Shown piece by piece: positions 19,541 to 27,278 of a stretch of DNA of 64,000 bases. How positions within the stretch are numbered: the stretch's first letter is position 1; each line of letters starts with the position of its first letter. The notes under the pieces were generated by a model. It was not told the DNA's origin. It worked only from the letters and a program-made list of their open reading frames with translations, and did no database searches. Made by a program: the position numbers and the translations under genes. Source of the stretch: Salinibacter ruber DSM 13855 (GTDB lineage: Bacteria; Bacteroidota; Rhodothermia; Rhodothermales; Salinibacteraceae); the NCBI RefSeq assembly GCF_000013045.1, contig NC_007677.1, forward strand, positions 186,001 through 250,000, written 5' to 3'.

Positions 19541-19925
19541 GATTGACTTCTCCCCCGGCTGAAGCGCGGGGGATTCTTCCTCACGGAAAGGAATTTCTGT
19601 TTCAAAAGACCAGCCTTGACCATTCGCTTACTCTCACCGACAGTTTTCCGGTTTAGCAGAGGCGGACCAAGGTGTTACGTGTCCTCCGCAGACATTAGCA
19701 CCTTCCGGTGCTCCCGTCAGCCCGACGGTACAGATGCTCTTTGGCTGTGTTGCCCTTGGTTATCGGTACAACATTAGGTGGGACTTGAAGGCGACTCTGC
19801 TGTTTCGCTAGGCTTGCGAGAGAGTCCCCGAACCGACAGGTTCATATCTCCCAAGGAGCGACAGCTCCATAAATCCGGGAGTTTTACTGCTCTCTCGCGC
19901 TCACTCAATACTATAAATCCACGCT
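19541..19925 (-). mobile_element. IS200/IS605-like relic without transposase (non-autonomous)
   Basis: At 19552-19572 the sequence CCCCCGGCTGAAGCGCGGGGG forms a hairpin followed by a second one (TTCC...GGAA, 19576-19592). This arrangement is typical of the right end of IS200/IS605 (IS1341-type) elements carrying tnpB in cyanobacteria and haloarchaea. Reading the minus strand inward, the segment holds many small hairpins (GCACC-TTCC-GGTGC; GAACC-GACA-GGTTC; GGAGC-GACA-GCTCC) and no transposase frame. It looks like the guide-RNA/right-end part of a TnpB element with the protein deleted, or a miniature derivative. AT content is higher than in its neighbours. A related fragment lies at 55358-55418. 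Identification is by pattern memory, not a search. Confidence 0.45.
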
Positions 19926-19928
19926 TGC

Positions 19929-20402
19929 ATGAACGAGCAGGAGACGACCCTTCGGCGTGCCTGGTCTTGGGCCTCAAGAATAGGGGGCGCGGCCCTGATG
20001 CTCTTTCTGATTGGGGTCCTGGCCTGGGTGTTCGCTCCTCCGGGCGGAGGGTGGCTTCCGGCCGGCGGAGCGGCGATCGGCGGGCTTATCGGATGGAAAA
20101 GCCCCACGTCCGGATCAGACGTCACGTCCGGCTCGGGCAGGATCGACGCTGGGCTCACCTACGCCGTGCGGGGAGCCGCGCTGGGCCTGCTTGTCCTGTT
20201 CCTCTACCAGAGCGTGCGCATGTCTCCCCCGAAGGAGCCGGACGGGCAAGAGCCGAAGCGGGAGACCCTCGCCCCGGCCCGGCCGCTGCCCTCCACTGAG
20301 AGCGCCCGGCCCCTGGGGGCCGGTCAGGGCCTCATCGAGACCGACAGTGTGGGGCCGGGCCCCCGCCTGAAGGAGATTCGGCTTGGAGGGGCCTCAGATT
20401 AG
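19929..20402 (+). CDS. Membrane protein of unknown function
   Basis: Protein of 157 residues with two to three hydrophobic segments (about 18-36, 42-56 and 77-95) followed by a polar, Pro/Glu-rich C-terminal tail of about 60 residues. A Gly-rich turn (APPGGGWLPAGGAAIGGLIGW) joins the first two segments. No family recognised. The start lies only a few bases after the AT-rich end of the IS-like relic (CAATACTATAAATCC), so its promoter may have been supplied or altered by that element. Convergent with the methyltransferase gene. Confidence 0.55.
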   Translation: MNEQETTLRRAWSWASRIGGAALMLFLIGVLAWVFAPPGGGWLPAGGAAIGGLIGWKSPTSGSDVTSGSGRIDAGLTYAVRGAALGLLVLFLYQSVRMSPPKEPDGQEPKRETLAPARPLPSTESARPLGAGQGLIETDSVGPGPRLKEIRLGGASD

Positions 20403-20431
20403 AGGGAGTCCACTTCGCCGAGCCAAGCCCT

Positions 20432-21394
20432 TTATTCTGCCGCCCGGCGCGCATCCGCTGCGCCATCGACCGTGGTGCGCAGGTGGGCGATGTGCCCCGG
20501 CCCCACCTCGCAGCACCCGCCGACGATGTTGGCACCGGCGCTCAGCCAGTCTTCGACGTGCCTGCCGTAGGCCTCGGGAGCAAGGTCCTCGCGCCGGTCG
20601 GGCCTGGCGTCCGAGTCCAGCGCGTCCGCGCGCTCGTCGAAGCCGTCCGGAATGTGGGTGAACGCGTTGGCGTAAGCGCCGACTGCCCGGTCGGTCAGCT
20701 GGCGGAGGACCGGCACGGCCGCCGAGATGCTTTCGGGATGGGAGCAGTTCAGCAGCACGCCCGCCACCGGAAGCCCCGACAGCGCCTCGACCGCCTCCTC
20801 AAGGGACTCGCCGTTGTGAAGGCGCGGCTCGGCGTCCTCCGGCGACGACGGGTCTGCAATCGTGTACGAGACCAGCACCGGAAGGCCGGTCGACGCGGCC
20901 CCTCGGGCCGCCGCCCGGGCCTCGCCCGGAGTCGACATGGTCTCACAGAGGAAGAGGTCGACGTGGGGGGCCAGGTAGCCGGCCTGCTCGCGGTACTGGG
21001 GCTCGATCTCGCCCGCCTCGCCCACCAGGTCGGGCCGGTAACTCCCCCGAATCGGGGGCAGCGATCCCGCAATGAGGGCGTCGCGGCCGACCGCCGCCCG
21101 TGCGCGCTCCGCCAGGCGGCCCGCCTCTCGGTTGAGCGCCTCCGCCCGGCCGTCTAGTCCAGCCTCCGAGAGGCGCTCCGGGGGCGTGGCGTAGGTGTTG
21201 GTGGTGATCACGTCTGCGCCTGCACGCAGGTACTCTTCGTGCACCTCCTGCACCAGGTCGGGGGCTTCGGTCAGGGCATTGGCGGACCAGAGTGACGGCT
21301 CTGTGCTTGGCATGCCCCGGCGGATGAGCTCCTGGCCCAGGCCGCCGTCGAGCAGCACGGGGCCGCCGGAGAGTCGCGTCGAAAGATCGCGCAT
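20432..21394 (-). CDS. mmuM: Homocysteine S-methyltransferase family protein
   Basis: Protein of 320 residues covering the whole S-methyltransferase barrel. It starts with the conserved LLDGGLGQELIRRG and contains the zinc ligands: the Cys of LLNCSHPE (about 217) and the Cys pair of GGCCEVGPGHI (about 293-294). The enzyme transfers a methyl group from S-methylmethionine or S-adenosylmethionine to homocysteine, giving methionine. Length and motifs match MmuM rather than cobalamin-dependent MetH. No permease (mmuP) is adjacent, so the methyl donor is uncertain. It stands alone, on the same strand as the small secreted-peptide and kinase genes upstream. Confidence 0.88.
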   Translation of the reverse strand: MRDLSTRLSGGPVLLDGGLGQELIRRGMPSTEPSLWSANALTEAPDLVQEVHEEYLRAGADVITTNTYATPPERLSEAGLDGRAEALNREAGRLAERARAAVGRDALIAGSLPPIRGSYRPDLVGEAGEIEPQYREQAGYLAPHVDLFLCETMSTPGEARAAARGAASTGLPVLVSYTIADPSSPEDAEPRLHNGESLEEAVEALSGLPVAGVLLNCSHPESISAAVPVLRQLTDRAVGAYANAFTHIPDGFDERADALDSDARPDRREDLAPEAYGRHVEDWLSAGANIVGGCCEVGPGHIAHLRTTVDGAADARRAAE

Positions 21395-21805
21395 GACGAG
21401 AGACGGTCCGTATCGAAAGATTGGTCACCCGGTGGGGAAAAGGCCGTCCGGGCAGGCGCGTTCGGAGGGGCCGCGGTCCCTGAGGCCACCGCATCGTTCG
21501 GTTGATCGAACCTCGGGCGGCCCCACGAAGGGCGGTCGCTCCGGCGTGATTTCCACCGCGGAGCCTATCTGCGTCTTGCCCTCAGGGCGCTTGTTGCGAT
21601 TTGCCTTGGAGCAGGCGAAGGTTGGCCTGCAGGTCCAATGTCGTTTATCCCCGTTGTAGCGCAGGGCGTGGAATTACGCTTCAGAAGTCCGGAGATGGAT
21701 TCCTGAATTCCCGAGCACTGGTGTTTTTCAAGGAAAGGCACTTGCAGTGGATGCGGAAAGACAGGCGCTCCTTCAGAGGACCGGCTTCTTCGCAATCCCT
21801 GTCTT
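21395..21805 (+). other. 411-bp gap without a gene
   Basis: Lies between the methyltransferase start and the end of the small repeat-bearing protein gene. The part near 21700-21800 is AT-richer, but no hairpin with a T-run or recognisable coding frame was found. Confidence 0.45.
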
Positions 21806-22195
21806 TTAGTTTCCGTATTTCTCGTCCGCGTATTCTCCGTCTACGTACTGATCATCCGTGTACTGATTGTCCGTGTGTTGACCGCTTGCGTGTCTCTTGA
21901 CTTGTCCTGGGTTCTCTGGGGGGCCTCCTCCTGGTGTGCTATTTGAAGGTCCACCACAACCCTTTCCTACACCCTCTCCATTTTCGGAAGCGTCCGGGCA
22001 GGAAGGGGCGCCCTCGGCAAATGCCGGCACGCTGCCGACGGTCATGATTGCCGGCGCGGCGTAGGCGCTCTTCTTGAGCATGTCCCGCCTCGACATTGAC
22101 GGCCCTTCGCTCTCGTTCTCGTGGGCGGGAGGGGATTGGTCGGGCTTCTCGTTCGTGTTTTCAGGGCGTTCGGGGGCGTCGTGTCCGCGGGGCAT
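21806..22195 (-). CDS. Small twin-arginine-like protein with xDxxY repeats (candidate peptide substrate)
   Basis: Protein of 129 residues. An acidic leader (1-33) is followed by MSRRDMLKKSAYAAPAI (34-50), a hydrophobic stretch and PAFAEG, which look like a twin-arginine-type export signal with an AFA cleavage site; the pattern KKS-x-Y-x-AP is common in small proteins of this type. After a cysteine-bearing segment (SCPD...GKGCGG) the C-terminus carries four five-residue repeats, TDNQY, TDDQY, VDGEY and ADEKY, then GN. It lies about 130 bp downstream of, and on the same strand as, the PqqD/HprK-like fusion gene. I infer that it is a substrate or precursor for that enzyme. A start at residue 34 is also possible. 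Confidence 0.6.
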   Translation of the reverse strand: MPRGHDAPERPENTNEKPDQSPPAHENESEGPSMSRRDMLKKSAYAAPAIMTVGSVPAFAEGAPSCPDASENGEGVGKGCGGPSNSTPGGGPPENPGQVKRHASGQHTDNQYTDDQYVDGEYADEKYGN

Positions 22196-22325
22196 GGCGT
22201 CGAATGGGTGGCTTCGGTGGTGGGGGATGCGGCAAGAGCCACATGGTACTACCTAAGACCTTCGGAAAGGATAATTGTTCTTTCTGACGGTCTTCCTGAA
22301 GTCCATATCCCGATACGTATTTTGA

Positions 22326-23462
22326 TCACCCCAGCACGGGCGCCAACAGCTCCCCAATGTCGGTCTGCCCGTCGTGGCGCAGCCGAAAGGAGGAGACTCG
22401 GCCGGCCAGCCGGGACAGCTCCCGCACCGCCTCTCCCCGGTGGCGGCTTGCGTTTTGGCAGCTTTCTACGAGTGATACCGCGGCTTCGGGGGCGGCCTGC
22501 TCTTCGACCCCCGCTGGGCGGTCCGCCTCGAAAGCCGGAAAGAAAACGGCCTCCGGCCGGACGGGCGCGTCTTGAAGACGGCCGGCCTCCAGGTCCACGT
22601 GCGTCTTTGGAAGCCCGGACGGCCCTTCCTCCAGGGACTGGTTCTCGCCGGGCTGGCGGTACGCGATCGTCACTGGAAGGGGGACGACCCGGCCCGTGTC
22701 GGGGTCGTACGGCGTGAGGTCGTCGGACACGTGCGTCCATCCGGAGCGACAGAGGTCCGCAATCGTCGTGCTTTTTCCACCGCCGGATGGCCCGGCCACC
22801 AGTACGGCGGTTCCGTTTCGGGCTGCCGCCCCGGCGTGAAGCCAGATCAGGTCCCGGCGCGCTTCCATGAACCGCAGCAGAACCGTGCGCTTCAGGCGCT
22901 GCACTGCGGCTGTGAGCGGGCGTGCCTCGCCGCCCCGCGCCTGCGGGGACCGGACGGAGACCCCGTCGCCCGCCTCCTCCGCGGTAAGCACGTCGACAGT
23001 CTCGGCGCCCGTCTCCCTGCCGATCAGGCCGTGGAACAGGCGGCGCACGGCTCGCTCCAACCTCGGCGCGGTGGTCTTCACTATCACCTGGTGGTTCCCA
23101 AACACAACGTTCAGCGTCGTTGCCCCCGGTCCATCGGCCTGGTCGCCGCGGCCCGCCGCCGCGCCGCCGTCGGCGGTCGGATCAGGGCGATGGACGAACA
23201 GGAGGTCCTGGTCACTCAAATGAGAAACGACTTGTCGTAGACCGTCGGGGGACGTGGGCGAGGGGATGTCGGCACGATCACTGACCCTCCGGTCGATCTT
23301 TTGGAGGGGCGTGTTGCCGTCACAGTGCTCCCAGACCTCTCGTGCGAGGGCGGTTACCGCAAAGACCTGGTCCCGCCCCAAGTCGTGCAGGACGGCACCG
23401 CCTGTGACGCGGTGGGCCTCCACCGATGGATTGCGGAGGGGAATGTCTTCGTCTCGTATCAT
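22326..23462 (-). CDS. PqqD-like domain fused to an HprK-like kinase
   Basis: About 378 residues from the ATG at 23462 (MIRDEDIPLRNPSVEAHRV). Residues 1-85 look like a PqqD/RiPP-recognition domain: a strand pair, then VFAVTALAREVWEHCDGNTP and a helix with LRQVVSHLSDQDLL. Residues 95-378 resemble the HPr kinase/phosphorylase catalytic core, with P-loop AGPSGGGKSTT near 222-232 and acidic SDDLTPYD just after. HprK homologues phosphorylate Ser in HPr and, in some lasso-peptide clusters, the peptide itself; PqqD-type domains bind leader peptides. The fusion next to a small exported protein suggests peptide recognition and phosphorylation. The substrate is unknown. Sequence upstream of 23462 in the same frame looks non-coding. 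Confidence 0.75.
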   Translation of the reverse strand: MIRDEDIPLRNPSVEAHRVTGGAVLHDLGRDQVFAVTALAREVWEHCDGNTPLQKIDRRVSDRADIPSPTSPDGLRQVVSHLSDQDLLFVHRPDPTADGGAAAGRGDQADGPGATTLNVVFGNHQVIVKTTAPRLERAVRRLFHGLIGRETGAETVDVLTAEEAGDGVSVRSPQARGGEARPLTAAVQRLKRTVLLRFMEARRDLIWLHAGAAARNGTAVLVAGPSGGGKSTTIADLCRSGWTHVSDDLTPYDPDTGRVVPLPVTIAYRQPGENQSLEEGPSGLPKTHVDLEAGRLQDAPVRPEAVFFPAFEADRPAGVEEQAAPEAAVSLVESCQNASRHRGEAVRELSRLAGRVSSFRLRHDGQTDIGELLAPVLG

Positions 23463-23984
23463 GTCGTCGTTCAGGGCCTTTTGCGTCTTGATGCCCGCCT
23501 GCGGGCCGCCCAACTGACACGAGGCGTGGCGGCCGGCGTTCTCCTCCCCGGTGAAGTGCGGAGTGCCCGCGGCCCCGCTGGGGCCAGACCGAACCGGGGG
23601 GAAGACATCGACACGGAAGGGGCCCCAGAATGGGGCAGAGAAGAGGTCCACGACCTGCCTCGCGTGGGCGGGCGGCCGTCCCTCGTGCGGGGGAATCGGC
23701 AGCCGGGCCCTTCCCGCACGGCCTAGCGGCGAAGGCCAGGGCCCTGGTCCCCAGCTCAGCTGCTCATAACGACTGCCGTCCCCAGGTCGCCCCGCCGAAC
23801 ATCGAATGGCACATTGAATGGCGATCGCCGCGGGCGTGAACGAGTCGCTTCCGCTCAACGCGCCCCCTTCTCTCGTTGAAATTCCGTTGCATCCCTCGGT
23901 TTCAAGGAAAAGGGTGTAACAACCAACCGGTGCCAAGCCGCTTGGCCCACGCACGTTCTGCGCAGAACCTCACACATCTCGCCA
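23463..23984 (+). other. 522-bp divergent gap without a gene
   Basis: Separates the PqqD/HprK-like gene (minus) from the outer-membrane-type protein (plus). It must hold promoters for both. The frame upstream of the kinase-like gene remains open but has Arg/Pro/Gly-rich composition unlike a protein. No regulatory motif identified. Confidence 0.45.
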
Positions 23985-24668
23985 ATGCTCCGCTTCTTCT
24001 CGTCCTTCTGGTCGCGCTCGCTTCTGTGCCTCTTTCTGCTGGCCGCCGTTGCGTCGACATGCGGCATCGCTCCTGCTCTCGCCCAGGAAAACGGAGCCCC
24101 CCGTGACGAAACGCTCTTCGGAAGCGTCCAGTCCAGCGGGGGCTACGGCGCCCCGACGGTCGCTCTGACGACCCTGAACGGCGAGACAGCCGCCATGGTC
24201 GGTGGGCAGGGCGGCTGGGTGCTCAACCGGCGCTTTGTGGTTGGGGGCGCCCTGCGCGGCATCGTCCCGCGCCCGGACGTCACGTTGCAGGGCCGCTCGT
24301 CGAGCGCCCCCGAGTCGGCGCAGGTGCAGCTGGGATACGCGGGCCTGCTTCTCGAATACATCGGCGCCTCGTCCAATCTCCTCCACTACGGCGGCACGCT
24401 CGTCGTCGGCGGGGGAAATGTGGAGCTCGTCGGCGATCAAGGCTTCCGGGCCGGCCCGTCGGTCTCGGACGACAGCGTCGAGCGGTCCGCGGTGTTTGCC
24501 GCGGAGGTGGGGGCCCGCGCCGAGCTCAACGTGACCCGCTTCTTTCGAATCGGGCTCAGCGGGGGATACCGTCTCGTCTCAGGCGCCGCCCTCGAGAAGG
24601 CGGCCGTATCGGACGGCGACCTCAGCGCCCCGTACGGCCAGCTCTCGCTTCGTTTCGGGAGCTTCTGA
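23985..24668 (+). CDS. Exported beta-barrel-like envelope protein (hypothetical)
   Basis: Protein of 227 residues with a clear signal peptide (about 1-34, hydrophobic core LLCLFLLAAVASTCG, cleavage after ALA-Q). The mature part alternates hydrophobic and polar residues with many Gly, Tyr and aromatic positions and ends in LSLRFGSF; a terminal Phe preceded by alternating strand residues is the usual outer-membrane beta-barrel signature. Roughly eight strands are plausible. No family assigned. It is divergent from the PqqD/HprK-like gene. Confidence 0.7.
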   Translation: MLRFFSSFWSRSLLCLFLLAAVASTCGIAPALAQENGAPRDETLFGSVQSSGGYGAPTVALTTLNGETAAMVGGQGGWVLNRRFVVGGALRGIVPRPDVTLQGRSSSAPESAQVQLGYAGLLLEYIGASSNLLHYGGTLVVGGGNVELVGDQGFRAGPSVSDDSVERSAVFAAEVGARAELNVTRFFRIGLSGGYRLVSGAALEKAAVSDGDLSAPYGQLSLRFGSF

Positions 24669-24990
24669 GGGGGGGCGTGATTCCGTAATCTTTTGCGGGT
24701 CCTCCTGGCGCGGGCCCTTTGGGGGAGCAGGGCCGGCCCCCAACTCCGTTCCAAAGCAAAAGTAGATCGAGGGGGGGGGATGGACGTCCGGGCGTGAGGC
24801 CCCGGGCCAGGCCCGCGGGCCTTCCGGCCGTAACAATCTCCCTGCTCGTGTGGCCGTGTGCCTCATCGGCAATACGTGCATCAACTCGGGCACTGGAACG
24901 AGTGAACTGGTCTGATCTTTTGCATAACAGCCCGCATGGGTTGCACGTGCACACCCTGTATCACTCGAATCAAAACTATCTCTCAGCGAC
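24669..24990 (+). other. 322-bp gap with a G9 run
   Basis: Holds a run of nine G at 24771-24779 and then a less GC-rich stretch (about 24890-24985) just before the lipoprotein start, which is a reasonable promoter location. No gene supported. Confidence 0.45.
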
Positions 24991-25224
24991 ATGAGGCGCC
25001 CATCTTTTACGTCGCTGCTTGTCACTGCTTTGGTTGCCATTGTACTGACGGCCGGTTGTGACTTGACCGGGGGGCAAGAAGACGAGAATCCCCCAGATGA
25101 CGGAACCCCCTCCCCGTCTCCATCGCTATCTGGGGAACAACCGGTGCCCTTCAGAAACGGCGAGCGTGTCCCCGTGGCCGACTCGGTCATTCCCCTCTCC
25201 ACTCCATCACGTGCCGGGCAGTGA
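24991..25224 (+). CDS. Small lipoprotein
   Basis: Seventy-seven residues. A positively charged start (MRRPS), hydrophobic core and lipobox LTAGC with the lipidated Cys at residue 23 mark a lipoprotein signal. The mature part is short, acidic and Pro/Ser-rich (DENPPDDGTPSPSPS), so probably a disordered tether on the inner or outer membrane. No family recognised. Confidence 0.65.
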   Translation: MRRPSFTSLLVTALVAIVLTAGCDLTGGQEDENPPDDGTPSPSPSLSGEQPVPFRNGERVPVADSVIPLSTPSRAGQ

Positions 25225-25459
25225 CGGCGGCGCGTCCAACGCACAATTCTCCACTCTGTAGGCGGGTCCCCGGTGGAGGCCACGACCTGGGCCCCGCAGC
25301 GCAGGGCCCGTGATTCTGCTCGAAGAAGTGCCCGCGGACGTGTGCGATGCCTGCAGGGGGCACTCGTGGAGGCGTGCGCGTCTCCACCCGGCGGGCCGTG
25401 CGTGTTGGGCCTTCGATTCAGGGGCGATCCACTGCGCTGACAGCCAATTCGAGTCCGCC

Positions 25460-26098
25460 ATGAGCCAACTTGAGTATCTCGTCGCCCTCATCTCGATCAT
25501 CGTTGGGCTCGGGCTGACGGACCTGGCCCAGAGCGTTCGGGAATTGATCCGCCCGGGCTACACCGTGAAGTGGGACGGGCTCCCCCTCGCCTGGTCGGTG
25601 TTTGTGTTTCTCATGACCATCCTCCTCTGGTGGCAGGGATTCGCTGCCCTGAAGGAGCCGGACATCGGGGGCGGGGCGGGTCCCTTCTTCCTGTCGTTCT
25701 TGCTGTATTTCCTCATCCTGTACCTCTGCTGCGCGTTTGCGCTTCCGGACCCGGATTGGGAGAGGGCTTCCGTCGGCTCCGGGCCGGCAGGGGCGACCAA
25801 CCCAGCAGGCCCCGCCGAACGCGGGGTAGACCTGGAGGCCTTCTACTTCTCGACTGGGCACCGGAGGTGGTTTTTCGGGCTCCTGATCGGGTTCTGGGTG
25901 GCGCTCATGGTTGCGGATCAGCTCACGTTCGAATCGGGCGGTCCGGCCCAGCGCCTGCGGTCGGTCCTGCCAGTTTTGGGGCTGTGCGCGATCACGGCGA
26001 TTCCCATTCTGACAGACCGCCGGTGGGCACACTGGGTCGTGGTGACGGTGTTGGGGGGGCTGATTGGTGCGCAAGCGGTCAGGGACATCCTTCTTTGA
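25460..26098 (+). CDS. Multi-helix membrane protein, paralogous family copy 1
   Basis: About 212 residues from the ATG at 25460 (MSQLEYLVALISIIVGLGL), preferred over an upstream in-frame start because the two paralogues in this window begin identically. Five or so helices: about 5-24, 43-63, 78-98, 138-158 and 164-205. Conserved marks of the family here are GLGLTDLAQS, LRELxRP, CAFALPDP, STGHRRWFFG and a final RRWAHW. A widespread bacterial family of unknown function; localisation is the inner membrane. Copies 2 and 3 are at 34971 and 47961. Confidence 0.75.
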   Translation: MSQLEYLVALISIIVGLGLTDLAQSVRELIRPGYTVKWDGLPLAWSVFVFLMTILLWWQGFAALKEPDIGGGAGPFFLSFLLYFLILYLCCAFALPDPDWERASVGSGPAGATNPAGPAERGVDLEAFYFSTGHRRWFFGLLIGFWVALMVADQLTFESGGPAQRLRSVLPVLGLCAITAIPILTDRRWAHWVVVTVLGGLIGAQAVRDILL

Positions 26099-26286
26099 GC
26101 AGGGGCTCTGGCGCGGCCCTTGTCGGTTTGCCGTTGCCGGTCGGGTCGGCATCGCAGCATTTCGCCGAGCACGATGGTTCTCAGGCGCGCCGGTTGGCAC
26201 GGCCGAACGCCCCAACCGGGGCGTTTGCGGAGCCCGGCCGGGTCTTGGAGGGACGTCCCGCAGCAGTGCGGTCGCGAATGGGGGGC

Positions 26287-27021
26287 TCAGGGAAGCAAGC
26301 CCGTGTCCCGGAAGAAGAACGACGCGAGCCACCCGAGAGACGACGCCAGAAGAAACAGGGCGGCCAATCCGACCCAGTGAACGGCCACCGGGACCCCAAA
26401 CGAATCGCGGGTCCTCTCCGCCGCCATCGGTTCTGTCGTCGAGGCCTCGTTCCCCAAAGACACCTGTGCTGCCAGCGTCAACATCGAGGAGACAACCGGC
26501 AGTACCAGGGCAATCAGGGCTAAGGGGGAGGGCTCCATCATCTCTGACTGAAAAAGCGTGATGATCCCCCCGGAGAGAACGAGCCCAACGGTCGTCAGGT
26601 GCTTTAACTTCTCGTGCTGGAAGGCAAAGGCGTCCCAGTCTCGCTGCCTACGGGCGGGCTGCGTGCCGGTGGGACGGGCGCGAGCAGAACTGCCGCTTTC
26701 CTCTTTGTCACCTGCTCGGCCGGTCCCGGGGGGACTGGTCTCCGTTTGGCGTCCCGCCCCGCCGTGGCTGGATCCAGGCCCAGAATTGGGGTCAGGCCCA
26801 GAATTGGGGTCAGGCCCGGAATTGGGGGCAGGCCCGGAATTGGGGGCAGGCCCGGAATTGGAGTCAGGCCCAGGGGGGGACCCAGGCCGCGGTCCCGTGC
26901 CGCCCTGAGTCTCCTCTTCTCCTGCAGCGCGTGCCTTTCGGTCGGCATCTGCCTCCCGGTTGGCACCTGCCTCTTTTCCGGCGTCCGTCTCCGGGCTTTG
27001 GGATGCGTTGGCGTTGCCCAT
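26287..27021 (-). CDS. Membrane protein with a long disordered repeat-rich N-terminus
   Basis: About 244 residues from the ATG at 27021 (MGNANASQSPET). The first 120 or so residues are charged and disordered, containing a Gly-Pro-x-Pro-Asn-Ser six-residue repeat run. The C-terminal half has an amphipathic segment (RDWDAFAFQHEKLKHL) and three to four helices (about 145-165, 170-192, 215-240). This layout resembles small bacterial membrane proteins with a cytoplasmic tail; no family recognised. An ATG at 27117 would add 32 residues without protein character. Convergent with paralogue copy 1. Confidence 0.65.
   Translation of the reverse strand: MGNANASQSPETDAGKEAGANREADADRKARAAGEEETQGGTGPRPGSPPGPDSNSGPAPNSGPAPNSGPDPNSGPDPNSGPGSSHGGAGRQTETSPPGTGRAGDKEESGSSARARPTGTQPARRQRDWDAFAFQHEKLKHLTTVGLVLSGGIITLFQSEMMEPSPLALIALVLPVVSSMLTLAAQVSLGNEASTTEPMAAERTRDSFGVPVAVHWVGLAALFLLASSLGWLASFFFRDTGLLP
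26777..26875 (-). repeat. 18-bp tandem repeat encoding GPAPNS/GPDPNS
   Basis: About five to six copies of an 18-bp unit (GGCCCRGAATTGGGGKCA on the plus strand) inside the membrane-protein gene at 26287. Each codes for six residues, so copy changes stay in frame. Confidence 0.85.
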
Positions 27022-27278
27022 GGCGGGGAGGTGTGTAAGCTGTGCGCGGCAAAACCTGCGTCCGGACGGACAGGGAGCGGGGGCAGGCGATAGCATGAAG
27101 GAACCGGACGACGGCACCAGCCCCCACCGGCCCGGCTGCAGAACAGATGCGCCGTGCCTCTGCGCCCAGTATCTTAGACTGTCTCGACCCGTTGTGGTTC
27201 GTCTACGGCGGGCTCGGGGACACGAGAGACGGAGAACGCCACGGTCGGGGCTCAGGCGGGCCGGTTCCGATCCCTGTC

